In this document: piece by piece, positions 24,901-36,857 of the stretch | How positions within the stretch are numbered: the stretch's first letter is position 1 | Layout: the number at the start of each line of letters is the position of its first letter | The notes under the pieces: generated by a model | What the model saw: only the letters and a program-made list of their open reading frames with translations | The model's database searches: none | Told to the model about the DNA's origin: nothing | Assembly (NCBI GenBank): GCA_023897205.1 | Contig: JAHWDD010000007.1 | Coordinates: forward strand, 3,100,001 to 3,164,000 | Direction: 5' to 3' | Length of the DNA: 64,000 nucleotides | DNA from: Exophiala sp. HKRS030 | Taxonomy: Eukaryota > Ascomycota > Eurotiomycetes > Chaetothyriales > Herpotrichiellaceae | Program-made: the position numbers and the translations under genes

Positions 24901-26210
24901 AAATCAGGACAGTACGATGATGGTGGCGGAACCCAAGAGAGTGTGCAAGGGCTCGACGGGTTGAGACCTTGAAGTCTTGGACCAATAGTGCATACCAATT
25001 TGAATGCTCCGCAGATGAACCTGAGACTTACGGAGTAATGTCACGGCGTACTGCGTACGGAGTAGTTGATAGATTGTCGGCACTTTTGATCACCAAATTC
25101 TAACTTTGGGTAATCGGGACAATATTTGAATCAGAGGTAGCTAGTTAGTTCGGGCTAGTTGGAAGAACACGAACCAGCGCGACCGCGTCGTGTGGATGTG
25201 GCAAAGCGAAAAAGAGAGCGCGTGGGCTCCGGAGGATTGAAGCACAGAGAGAAGTGTGGATTCGGAGAGGTCCCAAGTAGCGATGCGCTTTGCTCCTTGG
25301 GCATTTCACATTGCTTTGGACTGTAATTTGATGGGGCCGGTAATACCGACGTTGCGTAGCCAACCTGGTATGGATTGCTCGTGAAGCCAAAAGCCTCCAA
25401 GACTAGGCAATCAAGTATCTAAACGTGAGAGCGAAAGGATCCTCGCGTAATAGTCACAGACTCGCAAACCATTATCGCTAAGCGGGCAAAAGTTATTTGG
25501 AAAAGGCACAGATTGGGATTGGCAAGGTCAGTGAGGTGTGCCACTGTGCCATGAAAAAGTTATCGTAATCGGGTGAGGACGGCAGCGAGCTCCACGCCGT
25601 GGAGGCAGCCTTTAACCTGTAGCCTGTCAAGGATAGACAATAATAATTGGACACTAGTTAATCTGGACAACCTGGTGGCAGTGACAGCCCAACAGGTGAG
25701 TACAAAGTAGTACTCGGTACTTGGAACAGTCACCAACTGGTAACTGGCAATGTACAGCAAGCCCTTGTTGCAGACCTGCTGGGGGCGAGATTTAGGATGC
25801 TGCGGCTGCAATGGCTGTCGAGCATAAATTCAATCTCTCTCTTGCACTGACGGGATACACGATCCACACTCCTTACATGGCGATTGGTGGGCTTTGAATG
25901 TGAACCAAAAGCTCTCAGCGACCAGGGTAGTAGAGTACTCACGTACTGTAACGAGGCGAGCGAGGGTCAGGCTGGGAACGATTGAGTTGGGGGGGAAGCC
26001 AGGCGCAGATAGATGCAAATTTCAATGGCACCGATTGACTGGCACTGGCACTTGTCCTGGCAGGTGATGAAGGCGCATCTGAGATCTGACTTCTTACCGG
26101 GGGTTATCGACGTGTAAGAGTCAGCGGCTGCGCCTTTCACAGGCACTGGTAAGCGAAGAACGGAGAGCACAAGAGCAATGGGCAACTATATTGAGTGCAA
26201 AGCTATTCCT

Positions 26211-26458
26211 TACTCCGTACTCGGTACTCCGCACACAGAACTTTGTAAGACCACAGCTGTACAATAATCAGTCTTGTGGGTACTGGGATTACGCTGTAGG
26301 TTTTGGGTAACTTGCTCCTGACCTACTCCGTAAGTACAGCAGGCTAGGTGGCAGGTAGTAGTTACAGGTAAGGAACCAGGTGATCTCGGACTTCAACAGT
26401 TTTTACGGAGTGCATGCCCGATGTAGGGAGTACGGAATACGGAGTACCTACGGAGTCC
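26211..26458. repeat. Cluster of TACTCCGTA/TACGGAGTA palindromic words
   Basis: Perfect 9-mers occur at 26211-26219, 26324-26332 and 26438-26446, with several one-mismatch copies between and beside them (GGTACTCCGC, TTACGGAGTG, CTACGGAGTC). The word is a near-palindrome and recurs outside coding sequence in the whole window. Role unknown. Confidence 0.7.
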
Positions 26459-26690
26459 TTACTTGGTGACACTACTGACTACCTAGTAGGGGAGTCACGG
26501 GGAGTGTAGGTATTACTAGGCAATAAGCAGGTGCCAGGTACCTGGGTAGGTACCGCGTGGTACATGCATAGGCACTAACCAAAGTCCATCCTCCGTTCTC
26601 CGCCCGCTGTAAGAAGTACATACCTACCCACCTTCGTGCGGTAGTTGCTTTCCACAAATTTTGCATGAAATCCAACGAGTTGCTAAATCC

Positions 26691-26798
26691 AGTGAATGTC
26701 CAGGCAGTAGTTGCATCAGTGAATGTCCAGGCAGTAGTTGCATCAGTGAATGTCCAGGCAGTAGTTGCATCAGTGAATATCCAGGCAGCAGTTGCGCC
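26691..26798. repeat. 27-bp minisatellite, four tandem copies
   Basis: Four head-to-tail copies of a 27-bp unit beginning AGTGAATGTCCAGGCAGTAG: 26691-26717, 26718-26744, 26745-26771 and a diverged fourth copy, 26772-26798. The first three are essentially identical. Because 27 is a multiple of three, all frames stay open through it and create repetitive open frames on both strands, which I regard as artefacts and not genes. Confidence 0.9.
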
Positions 26799-28676
26799 GA
26801 TGGTCGGGAAATGGGAAGCCATCATCGTAGGGGAATTCTGCACCGCGTCGCTCCTTCCAGTAGCAAACATCGACTAGTCACGAGCACTGGTTACCTATCA
26901 CACATTCTGTCGCCGAGCCCTCGAACACTGAGGCACAGCGAATAAGTCCAGTAGGAGATGAATGTCTTGTCAACACCATCCTTCGAGTTCCTGTTCCTAC
27001 CCTGGCCGATATGTGCCATGACATGTCATGCTCAACAACCTTGCCAGCCACGTCGAGCGTACATAGGTAGTGATAATAGTAATGACAGGTGAGCCGTGAT
27101 CGAGACAAGTATCGTCCGTTGTTTCCTCGAAATGAAGGGCAGACACGCGGGGCACGTTACTTACTGTGTGACTGGCTCGTTGATTCGTTACCGAGAGTGC
27201 TTCGTAGCGAGGATAGCTAATCAGAGCGCTATTTGACCAGGAGTGACAAAGTCTTAATTTTGGTTGCAAGTTGCAACTTCTAGTGTGTAACTCTTTTGGC
27301 GCTTTTGGAGGCCTCACCGTCAAATCGTAACAAGGTGCCGTGTTCGAAGGGGACTGGGAATCATCATCTAGGCCCAAGGGTGCCACGGCTGCAAGATGTA
27401 GCTGACCATCAAATGATCAGACGGACGGTTGATGGTAGTGCGGCTGTGACTTCCCACCTTCTCTAGCCAGATTTGTGCAACCACGTCCCACAGTGTCGAG
27501 CATCTGCCAGCTGCGATGCCAGGCCTCTAGCTGCCGTGCAGTGCAGGTGCAGGCAGACGATAATCCTAAGAAGCCGAGTAGTGAGAGGAGATGAGAAAGG
27601 GTTACGATCATTGATTTTGGCGCACCTACCAGGTCCGTATCAAGGGAACTAGCTTGCAAGTCTGTGGACCTCAAAAGCAGCCAAAAAGTTATCAGTGATT
27701 GGGCTAGAGGCCATCAGGCATATCTTCTTTTGCCCCCTTACCGATCTTGCCTTCAGCAGTGACGAGTCCGGACAGCACGGAATCTCTGACAGACGTCGAT
27801 AAAATACCTTTTAATTTTGACTGGCTCGCCACAAATCAAGGTAACTCCGGAGCAGTCGCACACTCGCACACTCGCACAACCGCACAATTGGGGTAAATTT
27901 TCTGGTTATACTCCATCCATGGACGGACCATAAGCCTCCAAATTGGCTGTAGGTTGTAGCTGAGAAGGCCGATCAGTTGATCACGGACAGCCTCTAGTTG
28001 GTAGTTACTTAACTCCGTACATCCTGGCTTCTGAACTTCCCGCTTGACTTCCTGCTAAGCCTGACACCGTGATGATCAAACGCAGTCCTTGTACACGCCA
28101 CCAAGCGACCAGCACCTTGAAAAGTTGCGGCCCCGTTGATCACTCAGATCCAATGAGATTCACGCAGCACCATTATTGCCGTTAACCACATCAACTTTGT
28201 GGTGTCGAGGCGGTTCTCCGTTTCCCGCAATCCTGGCCTTACAACTTTGCTTTCCAAGACGTGGACGGGCTACGTAGCCTAGGCCTAGTCATCTTGCAGA
28301 AAGTCGGTTTCAAGGTCTGCATCACCGATTCACGCACCGACCGCTTGTGATCATTGACCAAGGCCCCGTGCCCACCTGAGACTTTTTGCCGACGTGACTG
28401 TCTCGGTCATGTCGAATGAGCATGGAATGCGAGGATCAGAAGATGCTTCAGACACGGACTGGAGACTGCTTCCTTGTAATCATCGGACCTAAGCCCACCT
28501 CGAAGGCTCGAACACATCAACGCATGCGGAGCAAATCCAAGGACAGCAATAGCATGCTCCACTCTCATGGATCATACAGTACGGGCGATATAAGACACTC
28601 GAGATGTAGGGTAGCAATGCTGGAGTCGTAACAAGGACCTCGTCCGTCGCTAGTTAGTACGGCCACGTACGGCGTG

Positions 28677-28787
28677 CACGTCCTGGCCAAAAAAAATGGC
28701 GCACTAGTCCTAATTGGGATGTATACAAACAACACACCCATTCTTCAACCACTCACAACTCGGTCAAATCTCACTTAATTTAGGTGC
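28677..28787 (+). repeat. Left terminal inverted repeat
   Basis: 111 bp from CACGTCCTGGCC through an A8 run to TTTAGGTGC. It pairs with 29925-30035 in reverse complement with about six mismatches. It is rich in CA dinucleotides and so unlike the mutated interior. Confidence 0.93.
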
Positions 28788-29705
28788 CAAATGGATCCTC
28801 TTAAGCCTCTTGAGCCACTTAATCATATACCTTAAAAGCATTGGGATACCCCGTCAAAATCCCGCCTAAAGACAAGCGCAAACCTCCTCGAGTAATTCTC
28901 GCAATCCTTACCTAGTATACCCTACTTCTCGCGGCGGTAACTATTCTAATAACTCTAGGTTCCTAAGGCTTCTAGCCGTAGGATTATAAAGTAAAATAAC
29001 CCTCGACGCCTTTATAATAGTAATACTCGACCCGAGACGCGAGGTCGTAAATACGTACTTACTAAACGTAATATTCGTTACCTTAAGTTAATCCTATAGT
29101 AGTCGGGCTTTAACGGGCGCTCACTTACTTAGAAATTACTCGCTTTTAAAGTAAACCTCGATATCTTAGAGCGTACTATATAACGCGTTATATAATAACT
29201 AAATTATCGGCGCTATATAGCGTATTAAAGGTTATAGGTCTTACTAAAATAAGCTACTCGTTGCCTATAATTTACTCGAGTAATATTAGAGCGTTATTCG
29301 AGATCTAAGGACTAGAGAAATATACGATTTAGTAACGAAGTATACCTAGGCTTCGGTCTAGTAGAAAGAGTCTAGGTTATAAGGAAACCTAGCAAATCCT
29401 ACTACACTAACTACGTTCTACCTAAGGATATACCTAAAGAGAAGGACTCTAATAAGGTTTATACCTAGGGAGCTATTAGATATAACTTTAAGAGCCCTCT
29501 CTATCGATATAATAGTAGTAATAGTAACGGTAAGATAACGTAGAAGTACTATCTCGACTTATTATAGAAGGAGGTATTAACTTAGCCGCTAAATACTATT
29601 CTAGAGGAGAATAGTAATTTAGGTTATAGAACCTCTAAAATAAATCCCGTTCGTACGTGGAAATCTTAGGCAAATCTACGGTATTACTTTAACTATACCC
29701 ATTTA

Positions 29706-29912
29706 CCCGATCTCGCGCTAATTGAGAATACCTAGTAGGCGCCAAAGAGTTATCTACGCAAGTTTGCGTACTAGGATAAGGAAATAGTGTAGGCTCTTGC
29801 ACAGGAAGGGTAGGAGGGCCTCTCATAGGAAACCATTAATAATTAGGTTAATTTAATACCTCTACGTCTACAAAGAGTGATTAATGCGAATGGCCAGATA
29901 ACAGCCTTCTAG
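29706..29912 (+). pseudogene. Transposase C-terminal remnant, Tc1/mariner-like
   Basis: Reading from CCC at 29706 gives PDLALIEN followed by KSYLRKF, then ALAQEG, ETINN and PLRLQRVINANGQ, ending at TAG 29910-29912. This matches the end of Tc1/mariner DDE transposases (PDLNPIEN..W). Seven internal stops are all TAG and fall where Trp or Gln is expected, as C-to-T or G-to-A change would produce. Upstream parts of the transposase are too decayed to read. Confidence 0.8.
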
Positions 29913-29924
29913 ACAGTCTAACTA

Positions 29925-30035
29925 GCACCTGAATTAAGTGAGATTTGACCGAGTTGTGGGTGTTTGTAGAATGGGTGTGTTGTTTGTATAGGTCCCAATT
30001 AGGACTAGTGCGCCATTTTTTTTGGCCAGGACGTG
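29925..30035 (-). repeat. Right terminal inverted repeat
   Basis: Reverse complement of the left repeat (28677-28787), beginning GCACCTGAATTAAGTG on the plus strand and ending GGCCAGGACGTG. It keeps CA/TG dinucleotides. Confidence 0.93.
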
Positions 30036-30041
30036 GGCGTG

Positions 30042-33000
30042 GTGCTATTATTGCATAGGGGGCCGCTGATGAGCGATGATTGTCCGTATTGCCCTAACTT
30101 TAACCTTGGTATCCAAACTGATCATTTGGTCCACGGTCCACCTTCTGAGGCTACGGTCCAAGACTGTACGGACTTGTCTGTCCAAAGTATCTTGCGCGAA
30201 TGCCGCCAAGTGTGTCTGGCAATATGGAGCCTCGAAAGACAGTCTCTCTGCAGCGGCTACTGATCCATGTCATGCCATGTTCACACCTCGCTACCATATT
30301 CGGCCTCCGCAACGGGCCAATTGCTCTTGACGTGAGGTGGCCTTACCCTTGACTTGACCATGATTGGATCACTTCAAGTAGTGATTCAAGAACGTCGGTG
30401 CAAGCTACGTAAGAAGCAAGTACCACCTCCGTTTTATCCATTTATCATCGATTCACTTTTTTAGTGGCACGTCGACTCCCAGCTGTGGCCTGAACCAATA
30501 GTGATCAAAATGCTCAGCTACGTCGAGCTGTGACTCTGAACTCGTGATTGCCTGTCGTGAACAGGCACAGGAGACAGGATTAGCCACACAGACCATAGCC
30601 GCCTGTCAGAGAGGAGGGTGAGACCAGCATTCGAAACAGCAGCAGAAAAGATAGGTCTGCGTATGCGGGCTCTTTGTGGTTCCTGCTTTGCACATCGACG
30701 ATTTCTAAAATCAAGCCAATTCTTAGTGACCGAGCCTGTGCTGTAGAGTTCTTGCGAGATGTCAACTAAGTTTCGAACTCAGCTATTTGAAGTCTGGAGC
30801 ATATTCTTGTGCACTACAGGTGGGAATCGAATGACTATCGAGTCTTGAATTGAGAGAGGCTGCCAGGCTAGGCACGACTAGGTTAGGAACACAATGTCAA
30901 GGCACCTTACCTTGTTGGAATAAAAAATTGTGAGCAGTGCGGCAAGCATCTCAGAGGGTCAAAGACTCGAAACCCGCCCTCGGACACTCGCCTGATGATC
31001 AAACAACCATGCAATTTACGCCATGGTGCCCGTGGATGCCCTGACAAGTCACAAGAATAAGAGGAGCCACTACCGCAGTACCTGGGCCCTGTTGGCCGGA
31101 GCCGCTACTGCCTCGTACAAGGTAAGAACTTGAAAAGTACGACCTACGGTCCACCGCCTACGGGATGCTGGGGGTCGAGAAACATGAGAGTCAAAGAGCC
31201 CACTATCCACCTGGGCACCCGAGCACCTGCTGTACTAACTCGCACTTATGACTAACTAGTAATCCGTCCTTGCTGCTTGGTCAGTCCGTACTCCGTAGAA
31301 ACCAGTGACCTGCCGCCTAAAGTGGTGAGTGCCTAACTCGCAAGTGGCAGCCAACTATCCACTGCAAGCGCTGTCTTGGGTGGCTGCCTATCAAGTGGCT
31401 ATTTGTTCTGCTGTGCTGATCCGCCCAGGCCCGTCACCACACCAGCCGTGAGTCCGTGACCAGCCATAACAAGGAGGCAGAAGTGGCACCCGTGGCTCAG
31501 TGGCTCCTCACGCTCCTCAAGCTCAGCCTGCACCAGAGAGACTTTTGTCATCGAAACAAGCCCAGGTGTCCCTTAGCAATCTTCGATGACCCCCGGATCC
31601 CATGCGACCATGGTCCCCTTTCCCCAATGGTTGCTTGCGAGCTTTTTACACTTTCTTTTGGGTCCCTGTCATTACTGGAATCCACCTAACTAGTTGCTAT
31701 GCAGACCCGCGCGTCGTGACTCAAGAGTCAAGACGCCGCACCCAAGGCCCCAAGGCCTAAGATCCAAGAAACAAAGCCCCCGGTTTACCACCTTCTTTCT
31801 CCGTACAAGCCTGTCGAGCGCATGAGCCTGGAGGCTAAGAGGCCCTCGGCCTGTAGTTTGTTGCCTGTACTCCGTACTGCACGGAGTACCCGTGGCTTTT
31901 AGCATGTCGCCTGTGTAGCCTGTCACGCCTGTACGGTCCAGGCTACAATTTCAGTTTTCTGCTTCCGGCGTCAGCCTGACCGTGCTTTGTGCATTGTGCT
32001 TCGTTTTTGCTCCATGTCACTCGTCACCTCTGACCCTCCTCGTCCTTAGCGCTGGCGCAGAATTGATTCAATGTTGGATAATCACCCCTCGCCTGCTCCG
32101 GAGTAACTAGCTACAACTTAACTGCAAAATACTTCTCCTCGTCCGTACAGTCATTATCCGCACTAGTAGTCCGGCATTAGTCTTAGCCACTCAGGCGCTC
32201 GTACAGCCCAAAACTGTAACAGCGATGGCAGGATCCCTTGTGCCCGGCTTTGACTCGCTCGTTGAATTGCCAGTACCGACTTCTGTCCTCCACACGGCTG
32301 ATGGTAGATGGTTGACGGTTTGACGTAGCACCCATCGAGTCCGTTGCCCTAGTTAGTTAGTGCCATGGTCCCAAGGAGCCTGGGTCCGGCAGAGAGGCTA
32401 AATCTCGACTTGCACCTTTGCCTCTCGATTCTTGACTGGTCAGTGGTCACGACTCACAACTCACGACGGATGCCCGGGTGCCCGGTTGCACGCTGGGGAA
32501 ATGCAAACACCGAAGTCACCATCAAATAATAATGACACGCCTCTGATCCCTGTCGGGTAATCCGCACCCTCCTGTTATCCCCATCCTCATCCTACCATGC
32601 CTTGGTCCTCGGGCGTTACGAGACTTGACCATGACTAGTTGATTCAGTCTTAGACTCAAGTCAAAATAGAGTCGGAAGTGTGGGAAGAAAAAAAAGGCTA
32701 CCCAGGCCATCCCTTGGCATTGAGGATCTGTCTTGACTTCCTAACTCGTCGTGGTCGTCCTTTGCCTCCCATGTCATTCTCCCCCCCCCAAGTCCCGAAC
32801 TCACCCCATGCCCCCCTCTCCAAAGGTGGTTCCAGGCTTCTAGGAAGTAACCACAGCCCACCAGTGCTGGCGGTGGCAGTCTTGCACCAACTAAAATATC
32901 CCTTGAGCTACTGTGCTCCGTAGGTCCAGATACGAAAACCATCCGAGCTAAATGCGGCGATATTACCACACAAGGCGTGATAGGCTACTGGACACACTTG

Positions 33001-34257
33001 CTAGACACAACCACCACTACCAGCACTACCAGCACTACCACCACCACTACACAAGCACTTACTACCTAGGTACCTAGGTAGTTATGTGCTCCGTACAAGC
33101 ACACTAAAAACCACTTTACCAGTAGGAGTCAACTCAGCTTGTACGGAGTAAGTATGTGTGGCCCATGGACCCATGGGTCATTGCTCCTTGCTCCTCTCTC
33201 CATCGTTCATGGGGTCATGGATGAGGGTCATCACAACCTTCCCACCGGTTCTGTCTCTGCCGCTCGTTTTCTTTTTTGCTTCCGCCATTGTCAAATCCTA
33301 GCAATCCTTCTTTTTTCCCAAACATGCCATCACTTTTGCACTCCGCCATCCCGTCTTAGTCCACTTTGGCAATCATTACGCCAGTCCTCTTCACATCAAC
33401 TTGGGTCCCTGTGCTTGAACCTTGATTGGTCCCAGCCGCGTGTACCCAGTCGTAGCTTCTCCTTCGCATCGTCTGCTGTCTCCCTTTCTGTCTGATTCTC
33501 TTTTTTGCCTCGTTTCTTGCTGCACTGGCTGATCTGCTAACCCGCTCCTACTGCTCCCCTACTGCCCCTACTGGGGCCCTTGACATCAGCGTGTCGGCCG
33601 AGCCTCTAACCGCCCCTTCCATCCAAGACAAGATCCTGCGCGCGCTCCGCCTGTATCGATGAAATACAGTACAACCGCAGAAAGATCTTCGCTCTTCAGG
33701 CATCTTGGATCCAACTGTCTGGCGCAGCCACCAAACTTACCTTGCCGACTTTCGGGTGACCGCGTACTCGTTGAATTGGTCATTTGCGTTTCCTTCTAAT
33801 TGCTCTTCACTTGCTGCGATCTTGATCAGATTGATCCTGGGCCCATACCTCATTCACCGGAACAACGACCAGACCAGACCACACGACGTTCGTTGGTGAA
33901 GCTTCTCCGTTCACGGATCCACCCTGGCAATAGGGCAATACTCCTTCCTTCATTCCAACCCCCAATTCAGTCAAACCACCAAACATCACCTCTGTTCTGT
34001 TCCCAGTGTCCGTCCCATGTCACTGAAACATTTCTTTGCCTCTTCGACATGTTTTTCATCTTCACCTTGAGTGCGAGACGTCCTTGTCATTGTCATTCTT
34101 AACACTGTGCACCTGGCACCGCATCCCTGCTTTGTCCTCCATCTCACTCTCGACCCGTGACCATACCTCGATGCTGGACCACCCTCCACTCGTGTCTACC
34201 ACGCAACCCTAATTGACTATCTCTCCTCTCAATTTCTCCCCATGTTGAAGCATCCTG
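30042..34257. other. Gene-poor region and long leader of the cyclin gene
   Basis: I see no supported gene in this 4.2 kb. From 30.0 to 33.1 kb it is mixed-composition DNA with TACTCCGTA words (31289, 31868, 33142), GC palindromes around AGGCC/CGGCCT (31740-31850) and a CCACTACCAGCAC run near 33010-33055. From about 33.2 to 34.25 kb it becomes strongly pyrimidine-rich (CTTTTTT, CCTCTCTCC), as in long fungal promoters or 5' leaders, and probably belongs to the cyclin transcript. Confidence 0.5.
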
Positions 34258-36136
34258 ATGTCGCCCGTATCAATCATCCAACGATCCAACAGAGATCTCG
34301 ACTGGAGGAGGCACAACTCTATCCCAAACTGCACCACAACTCCACCTCTTCAGGATAGAAAACGAGACCAAGGCAGGAACTTCGTCTCAACCGGCCTTCC
34401 CACCCCGCCGTCGGCCTCCAAAACCATGCCTGGAGTCATCCTGGGTAATAATTACACTACATTTTCTTCCCAGGGATACTCCTCACAACACCGAGAATAT
34501 ACCCAAGATGTCTATGAAACCAACCCACGGCAAAGATCATCTTCTACGTCGACCAACGATGGTCAATTCGCCGTGGCTCCCTCAATGAACAACTACAACA
34601 CCGTTTACAACAACCGCTCCGCCGAGCAGAACGGTGTCAGTGCAATAGCTCCCCATCTTCAGATCCCGAGTCCGTCAACAAGAGCAAAGGAAGTTTAGCA
34701 GAATTTGCTGCCGAAATTACATGCTTGTTCTGGTTTGAGACAGCGGAAGCATTGCAGTATGCAGAAGACCAGCACTTCGACAAGCCATACCCCACCGGTT
34801 TACTCCCTGATGCAATTCCTTCGACAGGATTTCGAAAATGGGTCACCACCATTATCAGCACGACTCAAGTGGGAAAGAACGTCATTCTTTTGGCCCTGAT
34901 GTTCATCTATCGCCTCAAGAGATTTAATCCTACGGTCAGCGGTAAACGAGGCAGCGAATTCCGACTCTTGACCGTTGCACTGATGTTGGGGAACAAATTT
35001 CTGGACGACAACACCTACACCAACAAAACGTGGGCCGAAGTCTCTGGAATTCCTGTCAATGAAATCCACATTATGGAAGTGGAATTTCTCAGCAATATGA
35101 GATACGATCTCTACGCCTCGGCTGAAAAGTGGAGCCAGTGGAAGGCCAAGTTGGGAAGGTTTGGCGCATTCTACGATCACGCCTCTCAACTCCCAGTTGT
35201 GAGTGAGAGCAGAATCCCAGCTCCAGTCACACCAACTTCTCAGAGCTTCTCACACAAGTTGCCATCTCCGCCTTCGACACATTACAGTGTCAGTCCATTC
35301 TCCAATTCGCCGTTGAACAACAATTACTTTCCATCTCTACCACATCCCCTTGCCACGGCTCCCCATCTGCCTAGCTCCCCACTACGGCAGCATCATGTGC
35401 CAAGTCCTCACCAACTTGCTCGAAAACGAAGTTTGGATCAATCTACCGATTTTCCCCCAGCCAAGCGTCACCACACTTCTGCAATCACTCCCGCATACGA
35501 GGGAAGCGCGCGAGGCTATTCATCAAATAATCCACAGATTTCTCCGTCAACCACCGTGACTTCCAGCGAGTTTCCCGCTCCTACGAGTTTGGATATTCCT
35601 CGTCTGGATGTGTTGCGAGCACCACCAGCTGCTGCCGTGTCGTCCAATCTTCTCGCACCACTGTCGATACCATCAACCCGCTCCATGTCCACTGTTTATC
35701 CCTCCACCACCGCCGGGTATCATCAAACCATAACCCGATTTCTGCAGTACCACCAAATCTTTACCAAAACCCAATTCCACACCTTGGTGAGGTGTCTCGG
35801 CAGTTGCCTGGATATGTATCAGCTCACAACTCTCCCTCCAATTCATTCAATACAGCCACGCCTACTCTGCCTGGATTGTCTCCATCCTACTTTTTAACGA
35901 ACCGAACCTCACCCTATCGACCAGTTAGGACTGTCAATACACTACTTATCCCTCCTCCATCAGGCGCACTACATGCACCTGTAAGACATGTGCCAACCGA
36001 CCAGATTCATTACCAGCCCTTAAGCAAGGCCAGTACGGAACGTCGCACGGGGCTGCTCCCAATGATGCAATTCGAGTCATGGCCACACAGTAATTCTTCC
36101 ACACCATTGACACATCAGCTTTCTTATCGAGTTTAA
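34258..36136 (+). CDS. PHO80-like (Pcl/Clg1-type) cyclin, two apparent frameshifts
   Basis: Cyclin of the PHO80 family, which partners Pho85-type CDKs. The cyclin fold runs from about 34680 to 35200: GSLAEFAAEITCLFWFE, TGFRKWV, VILLALMFIYRLKRF, FRLLTVALMLGNKFLDDNTY, KTWAEVSGI and EVEFLSNMRYDLY. A Pro/Ser-rich tail follows, and the C-terminal segment (YFLTNRTSPYRPVRTVNTLL, near 35890-35950) resembles that of related fungal cyclins. The frame changes twice: once before the cyclin domain, best explained by a missing C in CCCC at 34651-34654 (giving SAIAPPSSDPESVNK), and once between about 35700 and 35790, plausibly at GGG 35715-35717. Introns do not fit: the candidates are about 30 nt or land in the wrong frame. 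The start is uncertain; 34258 is the longest, and 34426 (MPGVILGNN) is an alternative. Confidence 0.82.
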
Positions 36137-36857
36137 AATTTCACTTACACTGCATTGGGATTTCTTACGGGGTCAGACATGACCAAATAGCATTGCAGAT
36201 TGCATAACATAGCGCGGCGTTTCTTCTTTCCAGCAGATAGACAGCTCTGCCTCAATGGGATGCATACAGGCGCACCGGGAATACAGCAGGGCCTCGGATT
36301 TTCGCTAGCGAAGACCACACAATTGGCAAGGGCTGTACAGGGAAGGCCGACTGGGCGATAGAATTTTAACTGTACCACAATTATATGCAGCAGACAAAGA
36401 ATCAATATAAGATCCTGTGCAATTTTCTTCTCAATCGTTTTAACTTCGTACTTGATGTCAATGAATGGTCCGATATCGACGACATTCTGCAAGCTGGTTA
36501 AGAGGAATCTATCACATTTAAAGACTGCACGAGGCTTCCCAGGCTGGAAAGCAGTCGGAATTTGAGGCTGTGGCGCTATAGTTGTATCGTCTCCTTCACA
36601 CTCGTTTGCATTGTTTTCTCACTCCAGGTGATTGAATCCCCGCACCAAAAGTGAACACCATCACCCCGCTATCGGCCAGATGTTATTCCGATACCGTAGG
36701 TTGTATGGAGTACTTGTGAATCTACGGAGGTACACGCCAACGTCATGTGCTCAGCTTAGCAAGAGCAAATGTCAAAGGAATCTCCTAGTGATAGTCATCT
36801 ACACTGGCGCTCATAATAGTATGATGCAGGAGTACAGACATAACATACTCCGGAAGG
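36137..36857. other. Intergenic, 0.7 kb
   Basis: Between the cyclin and the hydrolase, on the same strand. No gene is recognised. A frame open upstream of 36858 exists but shows no family similarity. Confidence 0.5.

Larger units (their letters stand above)
21952..28670. other. Gene-poor region, left half of a 12-kb desert
   Basis: About 6.7 kb without a gene I can support. Open frames up to about 200 codons occur on both strands but show low-complexity or shadow-like translations. The region holds the 27-bp minisatellite, a dense cluster of TACGGAGTA words (25029-26446), a short (ACTCGCAC)n run near 27860, and the CTAACTAG/CTAGTTAG words seen elsewhere. Base composition is mixed and not TpA-rich, so most of it does not look RIP-mutated. 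Confidence 0.55.
28677..30035 (+). mobile_element. RIP-mutated TIR DNA transposon (Tc1/mariner-type transposase remnant)
   Basis: A 1,359-bp element is bounded by 111-bp terminal inverted repeats that start CACGTCCTGGCC and differ at about six positions. The interior is TpA-rich and poor in CpA/TpG while CpG is retained, the pattern of RIP-type C-to-T change at CpA. A transposase tail is still readable on the plus strand near the right end. The flanking hexamer GGCGTG is present directly outside both ends (28671-28676 and 30036-30041) and may be a target duplication, although Tc1/mariner elements normally duplicate TA. No intact open frame remains, so the copy cannot be autonomous. Confidence 0.9.

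Noticed and set aside
24392..24985. 197-codon open frame on the minus strand as a gene
   Set aside because: Low-complexity translation without domain, splice context or family resemblance; it lies in the gene desert.
26472..26945. Repeat-containing proteins over the minisatellite
   Set aside because: The frames are open on both strands only because the 27-bp unit is a multiple of three.
30033..30330. Gene starting at the right edge of the transposon relic
   Set aside because: It begins inside the terminal repeat/flank junction and matches nothing.
34562..34660. Intron explaining the first cyclin frame change (GTCAAT or GTGTCA donors)
   Set aside because: Donors are poor and one product is 29 nt; a single missing C gives a smoother reading.
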